DNA of 59,840 bases, taken from positions 1 through 59,840 of the forward strand of contig CAZHWT010000005.1 of NCBI GenBank assembly GCA_964536215.1, given 5' to 3'. The position numbers and the translations under genes were made by a program. Origin of the DNA: CAZHWT01 sp964536215. GTDB taxonomy: Bacteria > Patescibacteriota > CAZHWT01. The notes below the pieces were generated by a model, which saw only the letters and a program-made list of their open reading frames with translations, did not search any database and was not told the origin of the DNA. Shown piece by piece: positions 17,598-25,170 of this stretch. Positions within the stretch are counted from its first letter, which is position 1; the number at the start of each line of letters is the position of its first letter.

Positions 17598-18575
17598 TTA
17601 TTTCATCCTTGCAGATGTTTCTGGAACAGTTTGATCCAATGATGTTCGCCGTAACCAGATATTGGCTCCAGGGCCAAACTGGTCGTGGGTAAATAGATCG
17701 AATTTATTGATTAGATGGGGGTGTCTGGCCTGAAGATAGCTGGGCCAGATGACAATGTTAAATTGTGAGTTAAACTGTAAAAAGGCCCGTAAAACATATG
17801 ATTCATTCCAATATCTTTTTTCCTGTATAACTTCGATGGGGTATTCGAATGGCCAGCGGATGTCATGGATGTGAATAAGTACACCGGGCTTTAACCGTGG
17901 CAGAATATTAAACATGTAGTAATTGACATCGCTAGTGAGCTTGGAAACGTGCGACGAATCGATGAACAAAATGTCGTTTTCGGCTAAGCTGTCGAAGAGT
18001 TTTAAGTCGACATCTTCAAGACCAGTTTTTAGCAAAGTAAATGATTTAGTGTCCTGAGGCTTTAGCTGGTTAAACAGTCGATCGGGGTATGGTTCAATAC
18101 AGGTCAACTTTAGTTTGGGCAAATGGGCGTCTTTGGTGTCCAGCATTAGCGCAGTGGTGTAACCAGACCCCACCTCAATCATTCTTTTGGGCTTAAAATG
18201 TCGCAACATACCGTATAGTATGGCTGCATCGCCGTAAGCATACATATCGTTTTCATAAAAGTATCGGTTTTTGTTGTTAAAATGGGGAGTAAAGTCCATA
18301 TCGGCAAAGTACTTGCTAAGATGGTTGAAAAGAGCTTTCTGCTGACGGATATTCAGATTTATGCCAGGCAAGGTGTCCATGGAGATATCTGTAATTGAGG
18401 TGAGGCGCTGGCTTATGGTCTTTTCGTCCGGAATGGTGGAATAGTAGTGCCCGGGTGGAACCCATAATTGATTGTAAAGCGATGCATTCTTGACCAGTTT
18501 TAGCCCGTTCTTGGCTTGCCGACTGCCGGGGACTCGTTTTATGAGGTGTTTTAATTTGTTGTGTGGTTGTGGCAT
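17598..18575 (-). CDS. Class I SAM methyltransferase (Methyltransf_24 type)
   Basis: A 325-residue protein. MIEVGSGYTTALMLD is the SAM-binding motif, LTCIEPYPDRLF carries the acidic residue of motif II, and DILFIDSSHVSK with LIHIHDIRWPFEYP resembles the Methyltransf_24 (class I, metal-assisted O-methyltransferase) group. It is the first gene of the minus-strand operon. A weak promoter may lie upstream (TTGCAC, 17 bases, TAAGCT on the minus strand), and AAAGGT sits before the start. It likely methylates a glycan or its precursor; the substrate is not predictable. Confidence 0.82.
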   Translation of the reverse strand: MPQPHNKLKHLIKRVPGSRQAKNGLKLVKNASLYNQLWVPPGHYYSTIPDEKTISQRLTSITDISMDTLPGINLNIRQQKALFNHLSKYFADMDFTPHFNNKNRYFYENDMYAYGDAAILYGMLRHFKPKRMIEVGSGYTTALMLDTKDAHLPKLKLTCIEPYPDRLFNQLKPQDTKSFTLLKTGLEDVDLKLFDSLAENDILFIDSSHVSKLTSDVNYYMFNILPRLKPGVLIHIHDIRWPFEYPIEVIQEKRYWNESYVLRAFLQFNSQFNIVIWPSYLQARHPHLINKFDLFTHDQFGPGANIWLRRTSLDQTVPETSARMK

Positions 18576-18663
18576 TGCGGAGACCTTTGCTGAATTACAG
18601 CTTACCTTCTGAAGTAAAAATGTGCAAGTGTTCTAGCTGAGTAGGCGATTTTTAAAAAAAATT

Positions 18664-18710
18664 GGCCTCAGAATGGCCCCTCAAGGCCCTGGAAGTGGCC
18701 TATAATGGCC
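18664..18710. repeat. Helically phased GGCC boxes
   Basis: GGCC occurs five times, at 18664, 18675, 18685, 18697 and 18707, with spacings of 11, 10, 12 and 10 bases, about one DNA turn each. The last two flank TATAAT. The block lies in the 429-base divergent gap between the minus-strand methyltransferase operon and the GT4 gene at 19005. Confidence 0.6.
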
Positions 18711-18785
18711 GATAGTAGTGAAGAGCATGGGGAGATGCGGTTCAGATGACGGAGCCCTCGTATGTGGTATTTGGTATACGGTACC

Positions 18786-18820
18786 GGTATGCGGTATGCG
18801 GTATGCAGTATGCGGTATGC
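18786..18820. repeat. Tandem heptamer array GGTATGC
   Basis: Five head-to-tail heptamers (GGTATGC three times, AGTATGC, GGTATGC) follow degenerate copies that start near 18761. The gap also holds the six-base array at 18901-18930; no gene is supported in it. Confidence 0.92.
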
Positions 18821-18900
18821 AGGAAAGGCAGAATGTTAGCATCTGATATCCTTGCGGCTTGACCACCTCGCGGTCTCACTATCTTGGTGTCTCGAAAAGA

Positions 18901-18930
18901 ATTGGTATTGATATTGGTATTAGTATTAGG
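18901..18930. repeat. Six-base tandem array, ATTGGT type
   Basis: Five hexamers in a row: ATTGGT, ATTGAT, ATTGGT, ATTAGT, ATTAGG. The 13-base string AATTGGTATTGAT at its start recurs at the first codons of the downstream glycosyltransferase gene (from 19010). Confidence 0.85.
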
Positions 18931-18992
18931 ACTCGTTGAATTAGAATTGGATTCGAATAGCGAAAACACGAAAAACTCTTTCTGTCTTCTGC

Positions 18993-19004
18993 TATACTTA
19001 GCTC
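18993..19004 (+). promoter_or_regulatory. TATACT box six bases before start codon
   Basis: TATACT at 18993-18998 is followed by only six bases before ATG 19005. If it is the -10 box, transcription starts at or next to the start codon and the mRNA is leaderless. The same spacing is seen for mraY, murG and rodA. Confidence 0.65.
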
Positions 19005-20150
19005 ATGAAAATTGGTATTGATGCGCGATTTTACGGGCCAAGGCATGCGGGGTTGGGGCGGTATACTAAGAATTTGGTTGACCAGCTGGCTAAGGTGGAT
19101 GCTGAGAACGAATATGCTGTTTTTTTACATACCTCGAATGCCGATGAGTTTGTGACTGACAATCCACGGTTTAGTAAGCGAGTGATATCGGCTGGACATT
19201 ATTCGGTTAGAGAACAACTGGATTTGCCTCGGGCGCTTAATCGCGAAAAGCTGGATCTGGTTCATTTTCCTCACTTGAATGTGCCGATAGGTTATCGTGG
19301 CCGGTATGTGGTGACTATTCACGATCTGATTATGCACAAGTTTAAAAACCGGGCAGTGACGACGCGGATTAAGCCGGTTTATGAAGTGAAACATTTGGGC
19401 TATCGGCTGGTGACCAGGTGGGCAGCGACTCATGCGGCGACGGTGATTGTGCCGTCGCAAGCAGTTAAGGACGAGTTGGCGGAGTTTTATAAGCTGCCGG
19501 ATCGACGAGTGGTGGTAACGTACGAGGCAGCGGATGATGTTGAAGAAGCGTCCAGCGTCCAGCTTCCAGCTTCCAGTATTTTGGGAAAATATAAAATTAC
19601 TAAGCCGTTTATTATGTATGTGGGGAATGTGTACCCGCATAAGAATATTGAGTTGTTGGCTAGGTCGATGAAGGAGCTGCATGTGCGGTTTGGTTTGCGA
19701 CTAGTGTTACCGTCGGCCAGGAGTGTGTTTTTGCAGCGGACGGAAGAGATGATGAAGCAGCAAGGGGTACAGGAGTGGGTGACGCTGCCGGGCTATGTGC
19801 CGGATGATGACTTACACGTGATGTATGGTCAAGCGGAAGCGTATGTTTTTCCGTCGCTGTCAGAAGGGTTTGGCTTGCCGCCGCTCGAAGCGATGTCGGC
19901 TGGATTGCCGGTGCTTTGTTCGGATATTCCGGTTTTGCGAGAAGTGTGTGCTGATGCGGCGCTATTTTTTGATCCCCATGATCCAGCCTCATTGATTGAG
20001 CAGATGGAAAAATTGTACAGTCAAAAAGGGCTGCGTGAAGAGTTGATTGCTAAGGGTAAAAAACGGACAAAGCAATTTAGCTGGAAGCGGATGGCGGAAG
20101 AGACGCTGGAGGTATACGGATCAGTAAGTCGTGGAGAGCGTAAAGGCTAG
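19005..20150 (+). CDS. GT4 glycosyltransferase with in-frame repeat insert
   Basis: A 381-residue GT-B enzyme similar to mannosyltransferases of the MtfB/WbdB kind. The N-terminus is IGIDARFYGPRHAGLGRYTKNL. VTIHDLIMHKF and VTYEAADDV follow, then MYVGNVYPHKN opening the C-terminal domain, and SEGFGLPPLEAMSAGLPVLCSD with the E-x7-E motif. At residues 181-191, between the two domains, four tandem heptamers of the GTCCAGC type encode EEASSVQLPASS. This insert sits in the interdomain linker where length can vary. The gene probably has a leaderless transcript and has no Shine-Dalgarno. Confidence 0.9.
   Translation: MKIGIDARFYGPRHAGLGRYTKNLVDQLAKVDAENEYAVFLHTSNADEFVTDNPRFSKRVISAGHYSVREQLDLPRALNREKLDLVHFPHLNVPIGYRGRYVVTIHDLIMHKFKNRAVTTRIKPVYEVKHLGYRLVTRWAATHAATVIVPSQAVKDELAEFYKLPDRRVVVTYEAADDVEEASSVQLPASSILGKYKITKPFIMYVGNVYPHKNIELLARSMKELHVRFGLRLVLPSARSVFLQRTEEMMKQQGVQEWVTLPGYVPDDDLHVMYGQAEAYVFPSLSEGFGLPPLEAMSAGLPVLCSDIPVLREVCADAALFFDPHDPASLIEQMEKLYSQKGLREELIAKGKKRTKQFSWKRMAEETLEVYGSVSRGERKG
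19547..19576 (+). repeat. Heptamer array inside glycosyltransferase gene
   Basis: AGCGTCC twice and AGCTTCC twice in tandem, then AG. The array is read in frame and codes for part of the interdomain linker. The same AGCGTCC word occurs in the GT gene at 20941-20965 and at two sites in ileS. Confidence 0.9.
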
Positions 20151-20233
20151 AGTGCAAAGCCACAGCGTATAACCTAAAGTTAGGATAGCTTTGCGATTGA
20201 CGTTTTGGCTTTGAGCTATGCGCTTTGAGTTTT
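20150..20233. repeat. AGTGCAAAGCC inverted-repeat element, short copy
   Basis: The left arm TAGAGTGCAAAGCCA begins at the stop codon of the upstream gene. The right arm, TTTTGGCTTTGAGCTATGCG at 20202-20221 followed by CTTTGAG, is a close reverse complement. About 35 bases lie between. The right arm ends about 20 bases before the next start codon. Related arms bound the four-helix-bundle gene at 21562. Confidence 0.7.
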
Positions 20234-20252
20234 TACCTAGAGGTAGTATTGT

Positions 20253-21539
20253 ATGTCGCATGATAATAAGAATCAGATGAATACATATTCTAAACCTAAA
20301 GTAGCCCTTGTCCATGACTACCTTAATCAATACGGTGGGGCGGAGAGGGTGGTGGAGGCGTTTCATGAGATTTATCCGGAAGCGCCAATTTATACTAGCG
20401 TTTATGATCGCGAAGGGATGAAAGGGTTGGGGTTTAAGGAAGAAGGTAAAAAAATTGTGGTGTCGTTTATGCAGCATATGCCGCTGCGAATGCGATTGCC
20501 GCGGTATTATTTTACTTTGTTTTATCCGTTTGCTTTTTCGCGGTTTGACCTGAGTGGTTTTGAGGTTGTTTTGTCTAGCGCGTCTTACGCGGCTAAATAT
20601 GTTCGCAAGCCTAAAGGGGCGGTGCATATTTGTTATTGCCATACGCCGCCGAGATTTTTGTATGGGTATGACACGGATATTTCGGTTAAGAGTATGAATG
20701 TGGTAGAGCGGTGGCTGGCTGGGGTGTGGCGGAAATATTTGTATAATTTGGATCAGCGTCGTAGTCGAGACGTGGATGTATGGATTGCTAACTCTGAGTC
20801 GATTAAGCAGAAGATTAAGGATGCCTATGGCAAAGAGGCGATAGTGGTGTATCCACCCGTCGATGTGAATAGATTCACATCTCAAGAATCCAAGAATCCA
20901 AAGACCCAAGAATCCAAAGTGGGCGACAAGGTGGAGAGCGTCCCGCGTCCAGCGTCCAGTGTCCAGATAAAAAAATCGAAACTCGAAACCCGAAACTCGA
21001 AACCCGACTCGGGCTACTTCTTTGTGGTGTCGCGGTTGGGTGAGTATAAGCGGGTGGATATGATTGTTGAAGCGTTTAATGAGTTGGGTTGGCCATTAAA
21101 AGTGGTGGGGCGAGGGCCGCAGGCCGATTATTTGCGGCATATTGCCAAAGATAATGTGCAAATATATGACGCTTTGCCAGACGATGAGGTTACGGAAATG
21201 TATAAGCATTGCCGGGCCATGGTTCTAGCGGCCGTAGAGGATTTTGGCATTACGCCAGTAGAGGCCATGGCTTGCGGCAAGCCAGTCATTGCCTTGGGAC
21301 AGGGTGGTTATTTGGAAACGGTGATTGAAGGCAAAACTGGCACCTTTTTCCCAGAGCAGACGGTGGAAAGCCTAGTAGATGCACTGAAGCGGTTTGACGG
21401 GATGAGTTTTGATGAAAAAGTAATTAGAAAACGGGCGGAGGAGTTTGGGCTGGAAGCGTTTAAGGAGAGGATGAGGGGAATAGTCGAGGAAAGCGCAAAA
21501 ATTAAAAAGTATAGTGCAAAGCCAAAACTTAAAGCCTAA
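20253..21539 (+). CDS. GT4 glycosyltransferase with long in-frame repeat insert
   Basis: A 428-residue GT-B enzyme of the WbaZ/WbdC-like mannosyltransferase type. VALVHDYLNQYGGAERVVEAF opens the fold, FCHTPPRFLYGYD-like HICYCHTPPRFLYGYD follows, and FVVSRLGEYKRVDMIVEAFN starts the C-terminal domain, which ends with EDFGITPVEAMACGKPVIALGQGG. Between VYPPVDVNRF and GYFFVVSRL lies a 40-odd residue hydrophilic insert (about 209-253) made of 7- and 8-base tandem words, absent from the usual fold. The last 15 residues (SAKIKKYSAKPKLKA) are encoded by the left arm of the inverted repeat around the next gene. ATG 20253 has GAGGT upstream. Confidence 0.9.
   Translation: MSHDNKNQMNTYSKPKVALVHDYLNQYGGAERVVEAFHEIYPEAPIYTSVYDREGMKGLGFKEEGKKIVVSFMQHMPLRMRLPRYYFTLFYPFAFSRFDLSGFEVVLSSASYAAKYVRKPKGAVHICYCHTPPRFLYGYDTDISVKSMNVVERWLAGVWRKYLYNLDQRRSRDVDVWIANSESIKQKIKDAYGKEAIVVYPPVDVNRFTSQESKNPKTQESKVGDKVESVPRPASSVQIKKSKLETRNSKPDSGYFFVVSRLGEYKRVDMIVEAFNELGWPLKVVGRGPQADYLRHIAKDNVQIYDALPDDEVTEMYKHCRAMVLAAVEDFGITPVEAMACGKPVIALGQGGYLETVIEGKTGTFFPEQTVESLVDALKRFDGMSFDEKVIRKRAEEFGLEAFKERMRGIVEESAKIKKYSAKPKLKA
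20880..21013 (+). repeat. Composite tandem repeats inside glycosyltransferase gene
   Basis: Three repeat families in succession: AAGAATCC octamers (20883-20917), GCGTCCA heptamers (20944-20966) and AAACTCG/AAACCCG heptamers (20977-21010). All are read in frame with no stop and encode a low-complexity polar segment. Confidence 0.9.
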
Positions 21540-21939
21540 AGCATTTTTTGTTAGGTGAGTTTTATACTCTTTTGCCTTTCAAAGTTAAGATGCTTGCTCC
21601 GAGAATGTGTGAGATCTCAGTTGTTTCATCGATTAATTTGTTAGTTAACACAGGGTTGGATAGCTTGGCGTCTTTTAGTAAATTTAGCCAGTATATTGAC
21701 TCGTTGGCGCTCTTTAATGCTATCTCGAAGAACTTTTTGAATTCCAACTTTGAACTGGCGGCTGAAGCTTCGGTTACATTGGCACCAATGCTCGTTCCAC
21801 ATCTCATCAACTGATCAGCGATTACCCAACAGCTTCTCTTATTGGGCAGTGTGTCTAGGAAGCTGATAATTGCAAGACTAAGCCGGTAACATCTCGGCTT
21901 TAATAATACTTTTGGTTTTTCACTTTGGCTTTGCACTAT
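21511..21939. repeat. Inverted repeat enclosing four-helix-bundle gene
   Basis: ATAGTGCAAAGCCAAA at 21511-21526 is the perfect reverse complement of 21924-21939. Weaker similarity extends outward on both sides to about 21491 and 21960, giving arms of roughly 45 bases. The arms enclose nearly all of the minus-strand gene at 21562-21966, and the right arm encodes its first residues. Confidence 0.88.
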
Positions 21940-21966
21940 GCGCTTTGAGTTTTGCGTTAGTATCAT
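21562..21966 (-). CDS. Four-helix-bundle protein, S23/IVP family
   Basis: A 134-residue protein that matches the 23S rRNA intervening-sequence protein family. Hallmarks are YRLSLAIISFLDTLP, IADQLMRCGTSIGANVTEASAASSKLEFKKFFEIALKSANESIYWLNLLKD and ISHILGASILTLKGKR. The family forms homopentameric four-helix bundles and is common in candidate-phylum genomes; its molecular job is unsettled. The first about 20 residues (QNSKRIVQSQSEKPKV) are encoded by the right inverted-repeat arm, so the true start may be further inside, for example the GTG in that arm. The gene lies alone and antisense to the glycosyltransferase genes around it, with no rRNA nearby. Confidence 0.92.
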   Translation of the reverse strand: MILTQNSKRIVQSQSEKPKVLLKPRCYRLSLAIISFLDTLPNKRSCWVIADQLMRCGTSIGANVTEASAASSKLEFKKFFEIALKSANESIYWLNLLKDAKLSNPVLTNKLIDETTEISHILGASILTLKGKRV

Positions 21967-22154
21967 AATGTTCGGGTTATGTTTGTTTTATAAGCTTATT
22001 GTGATGTGTAGTCAACTGGCAGGCTCGGTTGTGATTTTCTAATTTTGAGTTTGTTTCGTTTTTTAAATTTCTCTTTTATTTCTTGTCGATTCAAAATGCG
22101 GCTAGCATTGTCAAGCTTGTTAGAGTGCTAAGTTTCCGTCATAATGCAAAGGCA

Positions 22155-22820
22155 ATGGCATATGAATTTTGTAAACGGGTGGTGGATATTTTGGGGGCAA
22201 GTGTTGCCCTGATACTTTTGTCACCGGTTTACCTGGGGTTGGCGATAGCCATCAAGTTGGATTCGCCAGGACCTATCTTTTATATCCATGAACGGGTGAC
22301 CCGGCGTGGGCAGCTATTTAAGATTATTAAGTTTCGATCGATGAAAGTTGAGTATTCGACTGGAGCTAAATATGGTGGTGCGGAGGCAGAAAAATACTTG
22401 CAGCAGATTTTAAATGATCCCAAGAATAAGGAGGAGTTTAAAAAGTATTATAAGTTGACCAATGATCCGAGGGTGACGAGGGTGGGTAAATTTTTGCGCA
22501 AGACTAGCCTGGACGAGACGCCACAATTTTGGAATGTTTTGACTGGGAGTATGAGCTTGGTGGGACCGCGAGCCTACTTGCCTCATGAGCTGTTAACGCA
22601 AATGGATGTCTATCCTTCGATTAAGCCTCACGTCAAGGAATTGCTGTCGGCTAAACCAGGCATTACTGGGCCATGGCAGATAGGTGGGAGAAGTAGCGTT
22701 AGCTTTGATGAGCGGGTTGAAATGGATGCTGATTATGCCCGTCGGCGGTCGATTTGGTATGATTTGCTCATTTTGGTAAAGACGCCAGTGGCGGTACTGA
22801 CTGGGAAAGGAGCTGTTTAG
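22155..22820 (+). CDS. Initiating sugar-phosphate transferase (WcaJ/WbaP type)
   Basis: A 221-residue bacterial sugar transferase. It has an N-terminal membrane helix (VVDILGASVALILLSPVYLGLAIAIKL), KIIKFRSMK, the catalytic block DPRVTRVGKFLRKTSLDETPQFWNVL with MSLVGPRAY, and KPGITGPWQIGGRSSVSFDERV. It links a sugar-1-phosphate to undecaprenyl phosphate and so starts repeat-unit synthesis. The frame is open from TTG 22083; ATG 22155 is preferred because it precedes the membrane helix directly, as in the short family form. It is the only initiating transferase seen in the region. Confidence 0.88.
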   Translation: MAYEFCKRVVDILGASVALILLSPVYLGLAIAIKLDSPGPIFYIHERVTRRGQLFKIIKFRSMKVEYSTGAKYGGAEAEKYLQQILNDPKNKEEFKKYYKLTNDPRVTRVGKFLRKTSLDETPQFWNVLTGSMSLVGPRAYLPHELLTQMDVYPSIKPHVKELLSAKPGITGPWQIGGRSSVSFDERVEMDADYARRRSIWYDLLILVKTPVAVLTGKGAV

Positions 22821-22973
22821 GCGGGGGATACGCGGAGGATCGAATTACATTGTGTTAATACGAATATACGAATTGGGTAACAGCCGAATTACGAATGTAT
22901 ATGCGAATGACATGGTTCCAATACACCATTTTCCCCCGGACCCCTAGGAACCCAAGGATACCTAGGCGTTTTG

Positions 22974-23055
22974 TGAGTGGTGAGTGGTGAGTAGTTATGC
23001 GAATAACGAATAAACTAATAACGAGTAGACGAAGTAACCAAGTAACCAAGTAACC
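22974..23055. repeat. TGAGTGG and AAGTAACC arrays
   Basis: Two TGAGTGG heptamers and one TGAGTAG (22974-22994) are followed by GCGAATAACGAATAA words and three AAGTAACC octamers (23032-23055). They fill the gap before the DUF4012 gene. The start of this gap (22932-22968) also has a CCAAGGATACCT-containing block shared with 48672-48708. No gene is supported between 22821 and 23082. Confidence 0.9.
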
Positions 23056-23082
23056 AATACCTAATAGCCGATATATTTCTTT

Positions 23083-24960
23083 ATGCGAACAATTACGGTA
23101 GATATTATGCCTCAAAAGAAACGTAAACATAGCCGAAAAATGTGGTGGAAGCGACGAGTGGTGTGGGTGCCATGTGCGGTTGTGTTGGGGTTTATTTTAG
23201 TTATTGGCCTGCTGGCTTGGTGGCGGATAGCGCCAATGGTGGGTTCGGCTAAGGCAGTAATGCAGCAGGTTGAGGTGTTAAAGGCGGCGGCTAAGGAACA
23301 AGATATGGCTAAACTGAGCGCTGGCTTGCCAGAGTTGCAGACGCGCCTGGATACATTGCAAGGCCAAGTTGAGTGGTTTGGCTTTGCCCGACATTGGCCG
23401 GTTGTAGGTACGTATTATCAGGATAGCGAAGCCCTATTTGCTGGAGCCAAGGAGGGGATTACTGGTGGGCAGATTTTGGTAAAAGGGGTGGAGCCGTACG
23501 CGGAAGTGTTGGGGTTTAAGGGTGCAGCGCCAGCCACAGAAAAACCGACCGAGGATAGAATTGCCGAGCTAACCTTGTTAATGCCGTCTTTGCTGCCCAG
23601 CCTGGATGAATCCCAGGAGCATTTTGAAAAATTGAAGCAACATTTTGACCAGGTGGATGTTACTGATTACCCGGGAAAGATTGGCGACACGGATGTACGA
23701 CAAACCTTGACCGATGTTAAGAATGGGGTTAACGGTCTGGAGTCAGGCATTCACCAAATTCGACCTCTGTTGACAATTTTGCCGAGTATGTTGGGCGCGC
23801 CTGATCCGAAAAAGTATTTAATTCTTTTCCAGAATGATAAAGAATTGCGACCGACCGGCGGATTTATTACTTCAGTGGCGTACGTGTCGTTTAATCAGGG
23901 CAAGTTTACGGTTAGTGATACAGGGGACATTTACACAATTGATGATAATAGTACGTATTTACCGATGCCAGACCCGATTCGGGCTTACCTCAAGGTTCCG
24001 GGTTGGCACTTGAGAGATACAAACTTCTCGCCTGACTTTGCTGAATCTATGGAGACGTTCCGTTATTACTATGATCGCATCGGCGATCCGGCCATTGATG
24101 GCATTATTGCCTTGGACACTCAGTTTGTAGAGGCGTTAATGAGGATTACTGGACCTTTGGAAGTGCCAGGGTACTCCAAGCCGTTTAGTGCGGAGCCAAT
24201 TACGGTTAATGGGACCAAGGTGCCTCAGGTTGTCTATCAGTTAGAGATTATCTCTGAGAAAATCGGTGGCGAAGATCGTAAGGGAATTCTCGGTGATTTG
24301 ATGCAGGTTATGATTAAGAAAGTTTTGTCCGAGCCAGCCACTAAGTGGCCGGAGTACTTGGCGATGTTTATGACCCAAGGTCAAGAGAAGAATATTTTGT
24401 TTAACTTTGAGGATATTCGGGCGCAAGAGTATGTGGAAGATCAAAACTTGGCTGGGCGGATTGAGGCGGTACAGCCGCCAGGCGACTATCTACACATTAA
24501 TGATGCTAACTTAGCCGGTCTTAAGAGCAACTTTTACCTAACTCAGGAAGCGAAGCAGGAGGTAACCATTGCTGGTGATGGAACGGTGAAGGAGAAGGTG
24601 ACGATTACGTATCGGAATACGGGTAAATTTGATGGTTGGCTAAATGCGACGGCTCGGAACTATGTGCGAGTGTATGTTCCTGAAGGAGCAGAGCTGCTTG
24701 ATGCTAGTGGTGGCGATGCGCGGGTGGAGGTTGAGAATGATTTAGGTAAGACCGTGTTTGATAATTTTGTGACTATAAAACCAATGCAGAGTCGGACATT
24801 AACGTTTGAGTACAAATTGCCGTTTAAGATTACGGGCGATTATCATGGGCTGATTCAGAAGCAGCCGGGGGCTAATAACTGGGATTACACGGTGACAGTG
24901 AATGGTAAAAGTCAGGATATCTTGCTGGATGGAGATAAGGAAATTGCGGTGAAGAAATAG
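23083..24960 (+). CDS. DUF4012 membrane-anchored protein
   Basis: A 625-residue protein with a basic N-terminus, one membrane helix (about 28-48), a helical stretch (about 55-130) and a large extracytoplasmic region. The DUF4012 signature YLILFQNDKELRPTGGFI is at about 247-264, and a beta-rich C-terminal part begins near residue 490. DUF4012 proteins are common in Patescibacteria and in some Actinobacteria; their function is unknown, but many lie beside exopolysaccharide genes as here. ATG 23107 is an alternative start; neither has a clear ribosome binding site. It resembles in topology LytR-CpsA-Psr ligases but lacks their visible motifs. Confidence 0.88.
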   Translation: MRTITVDIMPQKKRKHSRKMWWKRRVVWVPCAVVLGFILVIGLLAWWRIAPMVGSAKAVMQQVEVLKAAAKEQDMAKLSAGLPELQTRLDTLQGQVEWFGFARHWPVVGTYYQDSEALFAGAKEGITGGQILVKGVEPYAEVLGFKGAAPATEKPTEDRIAELTLLMPSLLPSLDESQEHFEKLKQHFDQVDVTDYPGKIGDTDVRQTLTDVKNGVNGLESGIHQIRPLLTILPSMLGAPDPKKYLILFQNDKELRPTGGFITSVAYVSFNQGKFTVSDTGDIYTIDDNSTYLPMPDPIRAYLKVPGWHLRDTNFSPDFAESMETFRYYYDRIGDPAIDGIIALDTQFVEALMRITGPLEVPGYSKPFSAEPITVNGTKVPQVVYQLEIISEKIGGEDRKGILGDLMQVMIKKVLSEPATKWPEYLAMFMTQGQEKNILFNFEDIRAQEYVEDQNLAGRIEAVQPPGDYLHINDANLAGLKSNFYLTQEAKQEVTIAGDGTVKEKVTITYRNTGKFDGWLNATARNYVRVYVPEGAELLDASGGDARVEVENDLGKTVFDNFVTIKPMQSRTLTFEYKLPFKITGDYHGLIQKQPGANNWDYTVTVNGKSQDILLDGDKEIAVKK

Positions 24961-25012
24961 CGGATGGTTGTATCTCAGGATTAGAGCTAGAGTCGTTGAA
25001 CAAATACGAAGA

Positions 25013-25165
25013 GAGAAATTTGAAATACGAAACAAACAAGAAAAGCAATGTTAGAAAAGGTGCTGGTTTTCTCAATTCGAATTTTGCAGCTGTTTCGTAT
25101 TTCAAGTTTCTAGCTTTGAGTTTTAGGCTATTGTTCTGCGTTTTGCGCTTTACACTTTACATTTA
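25013..25165. repeat. Composite inverted-repeat element before recO
   Basis: TTGAAATACGAAACA (25020-25034) and TGTTTCGTATTTCAA (25090-25104) form a perfect 15-base inverted repeat with a 55-base interior. They are followed by words of the AGTGCAAAGCC family right arm (CTTTGAGTTTTAGGC, then TTTTGCGCTTTACAC). The same two-part order recurs before rodA at 58350-58505. Confidence 0.75.
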
Positions 25166-25170
25166 TATTT

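Noticed and set aside
18681..18969. Two minus-strand open frames in the divergent gap
   Set aside because: They are translations of tandem words (IPHTAYRIPHT, NTNTNINTN) with no ribosome binding site.
21548..21814. Plus-strand open frame of 88 codons
   Set aside because: It is antisense to the well-conserved four-helix-bundle gene.
21562..21966. Avd protein of a diversity-generating retroelement
   Set aside because: The fold is similar, but the sequence is of the S23 type and no reverse transcriptase or template/variable repeat pair was seen.
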